Shown here: one piece after another, positions 1-20,153 of the stretch
Layout: every line of letters begins with the position of its first letter
Position numbering within the stretch: position 1 is the first letter of the stretch
Made by a program: the position numbers and the translations under genes
The notes under the pieces: model-generated
The model's input: only the letters and a program-made list of their open reading frames with translations
Told to the model about the DNA's origin: nothing
Databases searched by the model: none
Origin: Aquanectria penicillioides
Lineage: Eukaryota > Ascomycota > Sordariomycetes > Hypocreales > Nectriaceae
Reading direction: 5' to 3'
DNA length: 64,000 nucleotides
Assembly: GCA_003415625.1 (NCBI GenBank)
Contig: PYIU01000004.1
Location: forward strand, 2,294,001 to 2,358,000

Positions 1-1479
1 TGATAAAGGTAATCAAGATTGTGTTAAAAAAATTTTTATTAAAAAAATGGGGAAAAAGGAACAGAGTATGTAGGACTTGAAAGTGCAAGAATGCAGAGGG
101 TGCGAGGAAGGGGAGGAGACGATTTTACAGAAAAGAAACAAAAAAGAGCATCAGGATTGAAAAAGGAAAAAAGGGAGAGACACAGGGCCTCGCCGGTGCA
201 CGGACGGCTGATGCAATACCTACCTACCTAGGTAGGTATGCAAGATGCAGATGGATGGATTGGGATGAGGTCTCTTGGAGCATCGTCTCATCTACACGTA
301 CGCGTGACTGTGGGGGTTCGTCAACCTAGACTCTTTCTCAAGAGACACGCGGGCCGTTCCAGATTGAAACCTCTCGCCGGACCCATCGTCGAATGACCCG
401 TCACAAGACAGGACGACCCGTCGCGCGCTTCTCTCCGGGCCAAGGTTAATTCATGAGATGGTGGTGCTTCTCTGCTACACTACCAAAGCCTCCGTGCCTA
501 GGTACCTGCAAATAGGCATTGCTTTGGCGATGGATTCCCTGTCATGCTGTCAATTTGTCATCAGTCATCAGCCGTCGATCATCGATTATCTGTCATCTGG
601 CCTCGATGCGCCAGGGCCAAGAAGAAAAAAAAACATTGAGCCGCCGCCAAGATTTCGGCGGAAAACGCCGACTAAACGGCTCTCCCCCTGTCGCCCTGCC
701 GTCCTGTCGCACTCTCTGACTGAGGTCAGTCTGTCTTGGGGCCAAGATGACACTCGACACCGGCCGTTGCTGCTGCTTCCCCCCCCTCCCCTCCCCCATG
801 AGGCCGGGGATCGCCCTTCACTCCGGCTCTCTCTTAGCTCCCGCGCACTAACTCAGACCTACCCGCCGACTACTGCGCCGCCTACCAGGTCCGGGCGAGT
901 CTCAGGCCTGGAATGGGTGGAATGGGCCCCCAACTGCTCCCAAAACCGCCAAAGTTCAGGGCTCAGGGGACGTCTAGCGCTGCTTCTAGCGCTCTCTCTA
1001 GCGCTCTCTACCCTAGCGTTCACTCCTCCGTTCGTCCCTCCCCACACACACCGCCCATTCGATCGCTCCACTCCCCGATCGAAGCCACCTGGAGCCTCCT
1101 TGGCTTGCACCACCACTCGGATTGCACCACCACCACATACCACCACCACCACCTTCGACTTGAACCAACGGGAATCACCAGGGCCTGAACCTTTTTTCCG
1201 CCTCTATCTCCGTGCATACCCATGCTCCATGCTCAAGCCCATGCACCAACACCACCACTACCACCACAACTTCCTTCTCCCGGGCCAACAACAATCCCCC
1301 GTCTCCTCCCCCTCGCATTTCAAGTATCCCGCGCCTCCGCTTCCCGCCTCATACGCCTTCTCCACCATCTGCACATCTGCACTTTGAATTTCCAATCCAT
1401 CAATCAACCGTCCTCAGTCCTCTGTCCCGTCTCTGCGCGAAAGAAACCCAACGCAACCCATTCCGCTGCCGCGCACGCC
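1..1479. other. gene-free left end and leader of the methyltransferase gene
   Basis: No coding region is supported here. The 309-codon plus-strand open frame at 458-1387 is low-complexity (His/Pro/Thr/Ser), has no recognisable domain, and lies in pyrimidine-rich sequence typical of a fungal promoter and 5' leader. An 18-nt perfect palindrome of TACC/GGTA units sits at 221-238. The stretch 1100-1480 is CCA/CTC-rich and leads into the methyltransferase start. Confidence 0.6.
221..238. repeat. 18-nt perfect palindrome, TACC/GGTA type
   Basis: Positions 221-238 read identically on both strands (TACCTACCTAGGTAGGTA). A related 16-nt palindrome lies at 29591-29606. It could form a hairpin or bind a dimeric regulator; function is unknown. 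Confidence 0.7.
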
Positions 1480-2766
1480 ATGCCTCCCAAAGAGCCGTCA
1501 CCCCCCGCTCAGAGCCCGCTCGCCAGCTTCACTCCAATCGAGCCGGATGACACCACCCACGACGATGCCGCCGCCGACAGAGATGAGCCCGGCTACGACA
1601 CCGATGGCCAGTCTCACACATCCACGTCAATCTCCTCCAGCGTCCGCGACTATGCCTTTGAGAACTCCCGCCGCTACCACAAGTTCAAGGAAGGCCGCTA
1701 CCAGTTCCCCAATGACGAGCCCGAGCAGGAGCGTGAGGACATGAAACACGTCGTTGCCGTCTACATCCTCGACGGGAAGCTCCATTTGTCTCCCCTCGAC
1801 CGACCCCAGAGCGTCATGGACATCGGCACGGGAACTGGAATCTGGGCAATTGATAGTGCGTCCCCCACGCCGTCCACGGGCGCCGTTGTGCATGCACCCC
1901 GTAGCCCGGCATCCCAGAGAATCAAGCAAAAGAATCCACAAAGCTAATCGTGCATTGAGTGAGCGATGAATACCCCGAAGCTGAAATCGTCGGCCTCGAT
2001 CTCAGTCCCATTCAGCCTGCTTGGGTTCCTCCCAACGTCAAGTTCTTGGTCGACGATGCCGAGGCTCCTTGGCTGAACCCCCCCGATTCACTCGACTTCA
2101 TCCACCTACGCAACATGTCCACTGCCATCAAGGACTGGCCATCTCTCCTCGGCCAAGCCTACAAGTAAGTTTTGGCTTTCTTTCCCCCCTTGTCGACTCT
2201 CGTCAAAACCCCTTGTGGGAACACTTGAAGCTTCGTGGCGCAGAGCACACCACCGCCCTCGGAACACTCGGGACAGGCACAAACTCTAACACGACTCAAG
2301 GACACTCAAACCGGGTGGTTGGATCGAGGTCCAGGATTTCCGCTGGGCATTTGCTTGTGACGACGGTTCCATGCCAGAGGATCACGCCCCGGCAGTCATG
2401 GTTGCCAACGTTGCCAAAGGTCTCGCCAAATTCGGCGTTGACCTCTTCGTCTCCACAACCCTGCCAGATCGGGCCACCGAGGCAGGCTTCACCAACCTCG
2501 TTCACACCGTCCATCGCGTCCCTGTAGGTCCCTGGCCCCGTGACCAATCCCTAAAGACCATCGGTCTCTATACCCGCGGTGTCATCTTCGATGGGCTGCA
2601 CGCAATCACCATGGGCCCATACACACGCGGCCTAGGCTGGACTCCCAATGAGGTCGAAACGTTCCTCGTCAAGGTCCGCAAGGGATTGATGGACCCTTCA
2701 GTGCACGCTTACGTATTCTTCCACTGTTTGTGTGCACAAAAGCCATTGGGTGAAGCTCCCAGGTAA
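1480..2766 (+). CDS. LaeA-like SAM-dependent methyltransferase
   Basis: The model is join(1480..1855, 1960..2164, 2301..2766), 348 aa. It is a class I methyltransferase of the fungal LaeA-like group. Motif I is VMDIGTGTGIWAIDM, formed exactly across the first splice junction (a|tg gives Met). It is followed by IVGLDLSPIQP, the acidic FLVDDAE loop and, across the second junction, LKPGGWIEVQDF. The 70-residue N-terminus is Pro/Ser/Asp-rich and probably disordered; YHKFKEGRYQFPNDEPEQER is the usual sequence before the fold in this group. Members are often called secondary-metabolism regulators by similarity to LaeA, but most have unknown substrates and no metabolite cluster is visible here. The start was chosen because the conserved N-terminus follows it directly. 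The enzymatic class is firm; any LaeA-type role is inference. Confidence 0.88.
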
Positions 2767-3575
2767 TTTTGTCTCTTAATTATCCAGGATCCAGTCCCTA
2801 CTACGCCCACATTGAAGATTTTGAGCTTTACATTCGGTTACCTCAGCGGCCGCAAAACTATGTTTCAAACAGTTAAAACTATAGTGGTTATTTGACTCTT
2901 TTGGCAAGCGCTGAAATTTTTGATTCGTATCACAGGTACATAGAACCATATAGTTAGCATTGTTGATTTGCGCCTTTATGTTGATGATATTGATACGGGT
3001 CTACGACATTCTCTCTGTTTTTTTGTTTTTTTTTTGGTTTCTTTGGGAGGTTCGTAATGGGTCTTTCTTTATCAGCCAACTAGTAAATATATTTCAACTA
3101 TCTGTATGTAGGGTGCCTATGTAAATAGTCTCCAATCTATAGTGACCCGGCTCACGCTTGCTGATCCCACGTTTGCCGGGTATCCTCTATGCTATCCAAT
3201 GTCAAGGAATTCATGTCACGTCTTCCATATGCCCTGTGAAGCGAAGTAATACCACCCCTCTGCCGTGCTCGGGCCCAGCCAGAGAGGCAGAACCAAGATG
3301 AGAAAGTTACAAATTTGTACTTGTCCAAAGCCGTTGAGAAGGGTGATGCGCGCACGCTGAATTGTGAATGGGAAATGCAACGCCATTAAACCAAATGCTA
3401 TGCAAGGAAAAGAAAGCGTAATTCACCCGCATTGCCAAAACCTGAACCCAATGTGATGCGGGGAAGCGTAGGTTACAGCGATGGTGGGCGTCGGGGAAAT
3501 TGTTCGAGAGTGCGATAAATGATTGTGGTAGAGAAAGTATCAATGTGTATGGTGATTTCGGTTGCTGATGATCGA
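2767..3575. other. intergenic, between convergent genes
   Basis: This stretch holds the 3' sides of the convergent methyltransferase and TRP/FLC genes. It has T-rich stretches near 3010-3035 and only short unsupported open frames. I see no gene. Confidence 0.7.
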
Positions 3576-6500
3576 CTATTGCTCAGACTTCATGTTCGCC
3601 TCTTTAACAGTGTCCCGGCCGGATCTGTCGGTATTCGCTTCGTCGTCGCCCTTTTCTTCGTCCTTCATCTGCCCCTTTTCTTGGACCTTTCCTTGGTCTT
3701 TTCCTTGGTCTTTTTCTTCGTCCTTTTCATGGATCGTCTCCTCCACCGTGGACTTCAACGTTGCCTTCTCCTGTGTCGACTCCTCGGCTTTTTCTCTTTC
3801 ACTTTCAACGTTGTCTGTTGACGTCTCATCGAATTTTGTGCTTGTGTCGCTCGTGTTGGAACCAGAAGAGGGCGGCTGTTGATCTGCAAAGCTGACCGTC
3901 CTCCTTCTCCTCGGAGTGGACCCAGACTCTGGGATCCTGTTCTTTTCAATTTCTTCCTTCTCTTCGGGCCGCATTGGGCTAACACTCATACGAGGGAATT
4001 CGGCCGACTCTCTCGTGGGGGTCATTGGTCGGATCCCTTGCAAGTTCATGGACTGCACACGAAGAGAGCTGCTTCGTATTCTGCTCACCCGAGCTTGATC
4101 GCCTCGGTTCATTTCGGCATCCCACTCTGCCAAGTCCTTGGAGCTCCAAGAGGGTCGATGGACGCGCCCGGTACGAGGAAGGCTACTCACAGAGTACCGT
4201 GAGCTAGCACTATTAGCTCGGCTACGTGGACGAACGGTTTGAACGGTGTTCGTCGCGTCTCCCTCCGAATCAGGCAAGCTTGGAAACTCTTCAATGTCTT
4301 CAATCTTGGGGTGACGTCGTACTTCCCTAACATTGAATGAAGTGGTTCGATCTGGATGCATCCCGGCCGCTGGTTTTGGTCTCGTCGGCATATCACCGGT
4401 TCGGGCTTCGATATGCTCGAAGTATTGGATACGAAGGGTGTCCAGAGGCCTCGGAAAGTCTTCTCGATTGCGGGACAATGACATCCAAGTCGATATTATG
4501 CCGAGGACAATGAGAACCAAGACTGCGAGAGCGAGAAATCCTTGAACCACTAGAATGATAATGCCCAGGATGGTAGCAACGATGCGACTGATGCTGAAGG
4601 AGGGTAGAAACGCAATGGAGATTCCGGTTGTAATGATCTTCGCAATCGAAAGAAGCCAGGTCGCCATTGAAGTGTTCCGGGCACCCTCAAAGGGTTTTAG
4701 CTTGATGATTGCAACCAAAGTGAATACCTCAAAGACAAAAAGTCCATACACTTGAGCCAACGGATTCTGTGAGCCAGCTCCAATAAAACAAGCTCGCCCA
4801 AGTTGATATGCCAGGTAGGCAGCGAAGAACCACCATCGTGTACGTCTATATCGTCCAGAGAGCCAACCGAACTTTTTGATGAAGGCATAGTCTTGGTTTG
4901 TGCTTGGACGGTTCGGTTCGTTGTCTGTGAATTTGATTCGGAAAAATGGCATACTGCCATAAAGTCGTGGTTTCTCGGCCTGCTCCTCTTGGCCAATCGA
5001 GCTCTCACGGGTTACTGAGACAAATGGAATTGTCTTGAACAACTTTCCCTGTTCTAGGCGAATACTATCCGAAGCAAGCTCATACTTTCCCTCACGTAAC
5101 CGAGCACGGCATGCATGCACCGCCAGACCTGCCAGACCCATGAAAATGGCGAAGACGATGGCGGCAATGGCTGTTGGTCCTGCAGACGCGCGAAGAGAAA
5201 ACTGGTACGTTGCTAAAGTCATCATGGTAAAGAAAGCGATGAAAAGGGCTCGAAGAAGTCCTGAAGCAATGAATCCTAACCAATGGGAACGGAAATAGTT
5301 GAAACCATCTGTCTTGAGTAGTTTCGTCTTCACGAGAATGTCCAGGAGAAGTTTTGCAGCGGTGACAAAGATAATGACGCCTCCTAGGACAACAAGCAGC
5401 CAGATGAGACCGATGATGAACGCTTCCCGCTCGGGTATATCGATTACTGACAAAGTTCCTGCAAAGCCGTTGAAGTCACCGGGAAGTGGTAGCCCAGGGC
5501 TACGAGGTTTGCCGGCCCAGTTGTAATCATATGGGTTGCTCGCATTGTAGGTGGCCCGACGTTCGAAGGTGTTCAGCGACGAGTTGAGTTCTAGAGTGGT
5601 CCGGCCACTGAGGGACCGTCCATATATCTGTTGGCTGAGGCCACCGCCGTTGTTGATTGGCACGGATCCAGCACCACCAACCTGGCTTGCGTTTCCAGAG
5701 ACTCCTGTGAACGAAGCAAAGGAGGAGATCATGCTGTCGCTAGCAAACATGCCTGCAGTCCAAGCAAAATTGCTCCACCAGGCGGGGAGCAGACTCGGCC
5801 AGTCTACAGACAGGGCTCCCAAGAAGAATATGGACTGAAAAGTTTCGAATATGACGAGAAGTGAGAAGGAATGCGCGTAGTGCATCCTCATGTGAGGTAT
5901 CTGCAGACCATAGATGGCGGTTGCGAACGAGGCAAGAACAGCCAGACCAATGAACCCACCCAAAATAGACCCAATTACTCGTGGCTGGGAAAAGGTTTGG
6001 CCATTTGTCAAGACGGCTTGGAAGCATCCAATCTCCGTCTGTGTCGAGTTTGCAAAGATGCGTAGTCGAGCGAAACCTTCGAGGTCGGGGATGCCGAGAG
6101 CAATGTCTGGGAAGCCTTGAGCGTCGGAGTTGGTTAAGTTGATTCTTGCAAATGCTTCGATGGGGACCCCTGCGGAGGCCGGGCACATGCTGGTAATGCC
6201 GCCAGCACATGGCTCATAGGTGGTGTTGAATCGATTTTCGCCGTAAACGTCGACCTCGAGATGTACTATTTCAGGTTAGAAAGGTTGGTGTTGCCAAAGT
6301 CTTATCAATACGTACACATAAGAGACTCTTTTCGAATGTTGGTGCTTCCATCGAGATGGAACAGAACAGTAAGGTTGTCACGGTAGTATGCGGTGTCGAA
6401 TTTGGTGACGTTAAACAAGCTCTCGCCGTTCATACAGTCGGCAAAATCACCGGTATACAAGTCCGGGTATCGACTGACATCGAGCTGGCGAGTAACACCG

Positions 6501-6613
6501 TCGGTACCGGTTCCATTAATGTAGACCTTGTCTCGCGCAAAAACAGTCGGCATGAAGGCAAAGGCAGACAGGAGAAAGCTCCACGTCGTAGAGGACTGCT
6601 TTGTAGAAAACAT
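3576..6613 (-). CDS. TRP-like / flavin-carrier (FLC) family membrane protein
   Basis: The model is complement(join(3576..6265, 6316..6613)), 995 aa. Residues 1-26 are a signal peptide (hydrophobic, ending TVFA). Residues 27 to about 180 are an ML-like luminal domain with several Cys and N-glycosylation sequons, including DLYTGDFADCM and LHLEVDVYGEN; the latter spans the splice site. About nine to ten hydrophobic segments follow from about residue 183, including SILGGFIGLAVLASFATAIY, in the order of the TRP-like/FLC family. Yeast FLC proteins act in the ER and cell cortex in FAD transport, Ca2+ homeostasis and wall integrity. The last 330 residues are cytosolic, Ser/Arg-rich and end in Lys/Glu/Asp/Gln repeats. 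The start at 6613 was preferred over upstream non-ATG frame because it begins directly with the signal peptide. Family assignment is firm; substrate is unknown. Confidence 0.9.
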
Positions 6614-14289
<7,676 letters not shown>

Positions 14290-16556
14290 ATGGTTTCCAT
14301 AAGAACTAGGGGACCATAAGGGGGGAACGCCGAGCCAACTCGGATAAGAGTTGGTTCATGAATTTGCCTGAAGACGACCAAATCACGCAAGACTGCTATG
14401 GTAGAGCCTAGGTTCTAAGGGCAGATGTGATGAAAGGATTGGCGTTGATGAGAAAGAAAAAAAAAGGCGAAACAAAAATGACATGGGTTAAATGACGACG
14501 GATATACAATGGATTAGGATTGTTCGGCCACAGCATTGCACGGGTAGAACAGCGGGAGTCAATTTTGCAAAGCCTCGTGGAGATGTATGAGAGGCTCCGA
14601 TAGAACAGGTCGGAGAGAATACGACCGAGCCAATAAAGAGAGCACTGATTATCGTTTTTTTTTCTTTACAATTCCTATTCATGACAACTTATGCTCCAAG
14701 TGAATGATACTATGATAGTTCCGAATCCCTACCCTTAGGAATCAACCTTATTCACGTCGACCCCTGCGGTGGTTGTTGTTTCCTGAGGCCGGAGCTGGCT
14801 AGAGAGTTGTTACGCATTTAGAAGCGTGGCTTGAAGAGACATGGATGGAAAAAGAAAGGAAAAAGTGGCTGCAGTCGCTGTGGCTACTGATGCTGACTGT
14901 CATTGCTCGAGATGCCGAGCCAGAGTCGACAAGAGTCGACAAGAGTCGTCAATCAATGGCAAAAGGAAAAAGGGCGCCGAACCATAGTTGCATTCCGGCC
15001 ATCCGCACATGTGCAGGTGCTTTTTGTAAAACCCAACCAACCAAAGGACCCAACAGCTTGCAATCCTCATAGTGGACGAAGCACCTATTACGGCTCATAG
15101 CCGGCTCGCCCCCAACGAAGTGCTGGAGAGCTGGCAAAATTCCGGGCGTGATGGAGGGGACGGAACCGCGACGACGCGCGCTTAAGAGCTTTGGAGACAA
15201 GATGACGCTCGGCGGGCAGTGTCACTAAACTCACATTCCCTGTCGCTGCCTGTGCAGTGCCATGCCAGGTAGATGTTGGTAGGTATTCCTACAGAGGCAA
15301 AAAGGGCCCTCAAGTGCAACCAGGCTGGAGGGATCTTTGACCCTCTACTCCGTAGCCCATCAACCAATGCACGTGAAGTCCCAGCTCTCACGGTTGAGAA
15401 TGAGGGAAGCTGAGGGAGGAGGATTGTGAGGGGGGGGCAGCAGCACCGACAGCAGCAGCAGCCAAAGTGGAGAGAGTTGGGCATCCACCGCCAACCGCGG
15501 CACTTGGCAAGATCGCAAAGCTCGCGCCGGCCGTTTTATTTTCTTTATTTAATTTCCATTTATTTTCTTTTTTCTTCCATTCTGGCAGCCGCATGGAGGG
15601 ATGGATGGGGGGGCACTGTTGGGTTCCTAGTCACGGCACGAGAAAATGGGGAGAGCGGGATGCGTGGCACGCGCTGTGTCGATTGACGGGCCCCAGTGAG
15701 TCAGTTGTGCCTGGGCCGTTGAGGCTGCAACCAACTAACTCCTGGGATCCATGTGAAGCTCGAGGTTTAGGTGCGAGCCATGTGCACGATGGCATGAAAT
15801 GGAAGGCGATGGATTGTCAATGCCAAATTGATTGATGCCTTATTGCAATAGTCGGTCGTACCAAATTCATGGCATAGCATCTTTTCATCAGCTTATTCAA
15901 TGCTTGGGGCCTGGCGTCTGAGACTAAGTTTGTTACGAAGAGAAAACGGAGAGGGGAGAAAAAACAGAAGCCCCAGTCCAAAAGCCTTCAAGGTCATCAT
16001 TGCTACTATATCGATCTCATCCTAAAACACAGATCGTGATTCTTCCCCCTCCTCCTCCATGGCCTTGTCTCCTCTCCCTCCTCTTCCTCCCTCCCCCTCC
16101 ATCGCATCCCGTGCTCATCCATGCGGCACTCTCTTCGCCCTTCTGGCGGTTAACAGGTCGGGTGGTTGGCTGGTTGGGCACGGAGCGCACAAGGGACACG
16201 GAGTCACACCACGACGCTCTCCACTCTGCCACTGAAAGAAGCCCGACTCAGAGCCAGGGCCAGCCCGCGGTTGGTCCGCTGCGATTAGCGGGAACCCTGA
16301 ACCCTGCACCCACTGTCCATTCTCCTCCTCCACTACGCCCCCCCTGTATTCGTGGCCCTGCGACAGACATGAGGGCGGGTATTGGATGCAGGCTCCACAG
16401 GGGACCTGTCCACCTACAGTACAGCTACCCACTCTTACAGGTGGTACCTACAGGGCCACAGCACCTCAACCCTCAACTGCTGAGCATGCGCTGCTGGCTG
16501 CTGCTGGCTCATGCCGCTGATACCCCCGAGACTGGCCTTTGGGCTGTGTCTCACAA

Positions 16557-16632
16557 GCTGGATGGATGGATGGATCATGGATGGACGGATGGGATGCGGA
16601 TGGGATGCGGATGGGATGGAATGGGATGGTGG
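16557..16632. repeat. GGAT/GGATGC minisatellite
   Basis: Tandem GGAT, GGAC and GGGATGC units over about 75 nt, degenerating at both ends. Confidence 0.8.
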
Positions 16633-16847
16633 GTGCGTTGGCCACCTCATGACGACTGAACTTGAACCTAGTAGCTGCACATTCTGCATCGCCTCTCTTT
16701 GATAATCTTCGTCCTCGTCATCGTCATCGTCATCCGGCAATCAACCAGCTATTCGCTTCATTCCCTTGCTCTCTTCACACACAGAATCACAGACACTCAC
16801 ATTTTTGGGTCAGCCGCCATCGGACCCCATTTTTTTTCGATTTTCTG

Positions 16848-16866
16848 TTTTTTTTTTTTTTTTTTT
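16848..16866. repeat. poly-T tract (T19)
   Basis: Nineteen consecutive T, about 440 nt upstream of the next start codon. Confidence 0.9.
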
Positions 16867-17294
16867 CCCTTGCTGGCTGGGGAGCTAGCAGCCACAACGT
16901 AGCCTGAATCGGCAAGCCTCGTACTGGGTCCCCCCGCCTGTCTCTCGGTCGTCCCAAGTGTGCAATTTAGTGCCTGAGAAGCCCGAAGCCTCGACCCGAC
17001 CAGCGACCCAGCCCCAGACCAGGCAGCCCAGAGGCCAAAGTCAGACAAGACTGAAAGCTCAAGCCTCATTCGGTCGGGACGCTCTTTCCAGTAACTAACT
17101 ATCCCCTCACCTCCATCACCTCACCTCACTTTGCCTTCTCGACTCAACTTTGCCCTTGCCTCATTCTCCCTCTTTTTTTTTTCGACTGCGTGTTCCTCTC
17201 AACAAACCCCGTTTCTGCTTCAGCACATCCACATCTCCCAGCCGACTCCTCTCCACATCGACGAACTACCGACTTTCTACCTTGCTTCACCTCC

Positions 17295-17324
17295 ATGGTT
17301 CACCATGTCCTCCAAGGACCGTGA
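17295..17324 (+). promoter_or_regulatory. uORF overlapping the next start codon
   Basis: An ATG at 17295, 10 nt before the chosen start at 17305 and in another frame, opens a nine-codon reading frame ending TGA at 17322-17324, inside the main coding region. The geometry would make translation of the main frame depend on leaky scanning or reinitiation. Whether it lies in the transcript is inferred. Confidence 0.5.
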
Positions 17325-20153
17325 CGTCGAGGTCCCCGCCAACGATCGACCACGCGAGAAGACCAGACGCACCAAGTCCGAACGCAAAGACCGCAAGGAT
17401 CGCGACAAAGATCGTGACCGAGATCGAGACCGAGATCGAGATGGCGAGCGTCGCCATCACCGCTCTTCTCGCTCGACCAGAAGCAAGTTGAGTGAGAGCA
17501 GCGAAACACCTTCGCACACTTCCAGCCGTCGCCATCACCGCAGGCGCGAAAAGGACAGAGACGATCATCGTCGCCGCGAGCGAGCGGCTTCGACCAGTGA
17601 CATCACCAGCTCTGATATGAACAGAACGACTTCCATGGCCGGCACCTCATTCGTTTCCGAGCGCATTTCTCTACCCTATCCAAACTTTAGCAAAGCTCAC
17701 AGCAAGGAGGCCATCGTCAGCCGCGAATCGTTGCACCCACCACCGCGCTCCAATCCCTTGACTCCTGATCATACAGATGTTGGAACTGGCGGCCATAGCG
17801 GTGAAGATGCGACCCAAACCCCAGCGTCGGCCGCCAACGATCAGACCGACCGGCCTCCTAGTCCTCCCGAAACCGATTTAGACGCCGATAAGAAGGCTGC
17901 CGAGGATGCTGCAAATACGCCCGGGGAGGAAACTCCCAAGGCGGAGACTCCAGGGACGGAGACTCCCAAGGCAGAGGCTCCTCCGGCAGAGGCCCCAAGG
18001 TAGAGACTCCTAAGGTAGAGACTCCCAAAATAGAAATCATGGAGGAGGATGCCATGAAGGTGGAGACCCTCAAGGAGAATGCACCAGTCGGAGAACCGCC
18101 AAAGGATGTATCAACCCAGGAGGAAAAGCTCAAGTACGAGGCCTTGGACCGACCCAAGTCAAGGACTTCAACCCTTTCTCGATCTGCGTCTCGCACCGAC
18201 GAGCGGTCCAGAGTTAGCCGCAGGTCTGCTTCGTCGAGCCAAGCTACATACATCCAATCCTCAGCCATCAAGACTCGCGATAAGCTCCGTTCCGAATCAA
18301 GGGCCTCAAGCTCTTCTCGTATCAAGAGGACATCGTCAACCCGAAGCCACAGGCGGCTCGAGCCCGAGGAGGTCGAGTCTTCACCATCAAGTGCTCAAGA
18401 CTCGTCGCCCAAGACCCCAACTCAAACACCACAGTTCCCCCCCTCGAATCTCTACCCTGAAGACAAGCCTGAGACCCCATCCGTCATCGATGTTGAAGAC
18501 ATTGATTCGAATCTTCACTCGAAAACAGCAACACCCGCCTCGGCATTCGGTGCTCCTCCTCCTCCGCCGCCTCCACCCCCACCTGCTCTCGACATCCTCG
18601 AGGCCCCCCGAGTGGATTACCTGCTGCAGAATGGTGGCCTTGCATACCCAGCGCCCAAGAACTTTTTGGCGGTTTTGCCACGACAAAATGGCACACGGCC
18701 ATCCAATCCTCCCCTCGCCGGAGCGGAAACCCTTTTTGCTCCCTTCTTCAACCTCCTTGATCAGTACAACTCCGTCCTTACTAAACAAGGCTCCATCGCC
18801 GTTGCCACTGGTCACCGATCCGTCGCCAGGAGGCTTCTCGACCGGCTCGAGAACGTCTTTTCTCGCGACCTTCCTCCTCATGGATGCTCATGTGTGATGT
18901 GTGAAACTGCCCATGAGATCCATCGCGGTTTGAACTGGGGAGACGTGCTGGAGTGGGTAAGCGGCCGAATCGAACTTCCTCAGTGGCCTCCATTCGACCT
19001 CGCCGACATCGGTACTAAAGCCGCAGAGGTTTCTGCTGAGCTGCCACCGCGACCAGCATCTCCCGTCAAGCTGGACCCAGATATTGCGGAGGAGTTTAGG
19101 GAACACTACCTCCGTCAAACGAAAAAAGTGCGATCTGCTGTCGATCGATGGTTGTCGAGTACTGGGGAGACACCCGTTCCCCCCTCCCAAGATGTGGACG
19201 ATGAGACTCTGACTTTCGCCGTCTTGACTAGCCTCGACCCCGAGGATCGTCCATACTTCAATGCCCTACTGAGCGGCTCAAGGGAACTCCGACCAGGAAA
19301 TCGTGCCCCAACACCAGGTTTCCGCCCACGAAGTGACTTCTTAATCAAGACTGGTCTTGCCTTGCAACGACTTTACCGACTCCCACAGGTGCCCCGTGAT
19401 GCTGAGTCCATCATGTATCTCATAAAAAATCAGCACACGCATGACTTGCTCGTCACCCTTTCCAACATTAACAATTCGGAGTGGGAGATTCTAATCTCAG
19501 GTCGATTCGACGGCTTCCTCTGGTCAGGCGCGGATGAAGATTCACCCTCCGGCATCGAGTCAAGGGGACCAACCCCAGCCAGCGGGTACTATCACACTCG
19601 GACAATGAGCCCAGGACCTCGGGGTCCCTCTGGGTTTGGGTCAAGAGCTACAACACCCTTTTCCGTATATTCACGGGGCGCTACACCGGCGTCTTTCGTA
19701 AGCCTCCAGTCCTCGGGGGCTCCAGGTCGACAACCAGTCTCAAATGATGAAGAAATGGAAATGGCGGCGATCGCAGAAATTGAACGAGAGATTTACAAGG
19801 GCATGGAGACCCTTGAAGATGCTTTTGAGAAGCTCCACCTCAGGGCCGAGATGGTTCGAACGGCCCTCCGCCAGCGTGGCGCAGGCTTAATGCAGAGCCT
19901 TCAAAACCGTCGACGTATCAATGTCTACGCCGGCCCCGACTCAGGCAACTCGCAAGGTTCGGGTTACGAGCGTCCAACATGGGCTCAGGGAAGTGAATGT
20001 GAGAGCGACAGCGAGTGGGGTTTCGATGATGGCGATATCATGCCTGATGACTCGGCCAGCAACATTAGTAGTTCGCGGCACCGACGACCTAAGAGGCGAA
20101 CGGAACGTCGAACTCCGGCGCCTATCGACGAAGAGGACGAGGACGAGCGATAA
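17305..20153 (+). CDS. large disordered protein of unknown function (apparent 1-nt frameshift)
   Basis: I do not recognise this protein. It reads from ATG 17305 to a stop at 18001-18003, but the coding pattern continues in the next frame to 20153. Both frames carry the same ETPK/VETPK repeat, so one base seems missing from the C4 run at 17993-17996. Joined, it is about 949 aa without introns. Residues 1-230 are Arg/Asp/Lys/Ser-rich with a KDRDRDRD run; then come ETPK repeats, an Arg/Ser region, a run of ten prolines (about 18555-18585) and a more ordered part from EAPRVDYLLQNGG onward. That part holds HGCSCVMCETAHEIHRGLNW (CxC-x2-C), a possible metal site. The C-terminus is predicted helical near EIEREIYKGMETLEDAFEKL, then acidic and basic. 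No enzyme motif is visible. It looks like a conserved fungal nuclear or scaffold protein, which is inference only. Confidence 0.75.

Larger units (their letters stand above)
14290..17304. other. 3 kb gene-free stretch with simple repeats
   Basis: No supported gene. It holds the MET3 3' region, short GAGTCGACAA tandem copies near 14925-14950, a TACTCCGTA nonamer at 15346-15354, a GGAT-type minisatellite at about 16557-16632, a T19 run at 16848-16866 and a CT-rich leader before the gene at 17305. The 219-codon frame at 16000-16659 is repeat-driven and not called. Confidence 0.6.

Noticed and set aside
458..1387. 309-codon plus-strand open frame before the methyltransferase
   Set aside because: Low-complexity, no domain, and overlapped by competing frames in a pyrimidine-rich leader.
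16000..16659. 219-codon plus-strand frame
   Set aside because: Largely Pro/Leu/Trp/Met low complexity and GGAT-repeat translation.
17990..18003. programmed -1 frameshift in the ETPK-repeat protein
   Set aside because: The string does not match an X XXY YYZ slippery site in the incoming frame, and similar breaks occur in unrelated genes.
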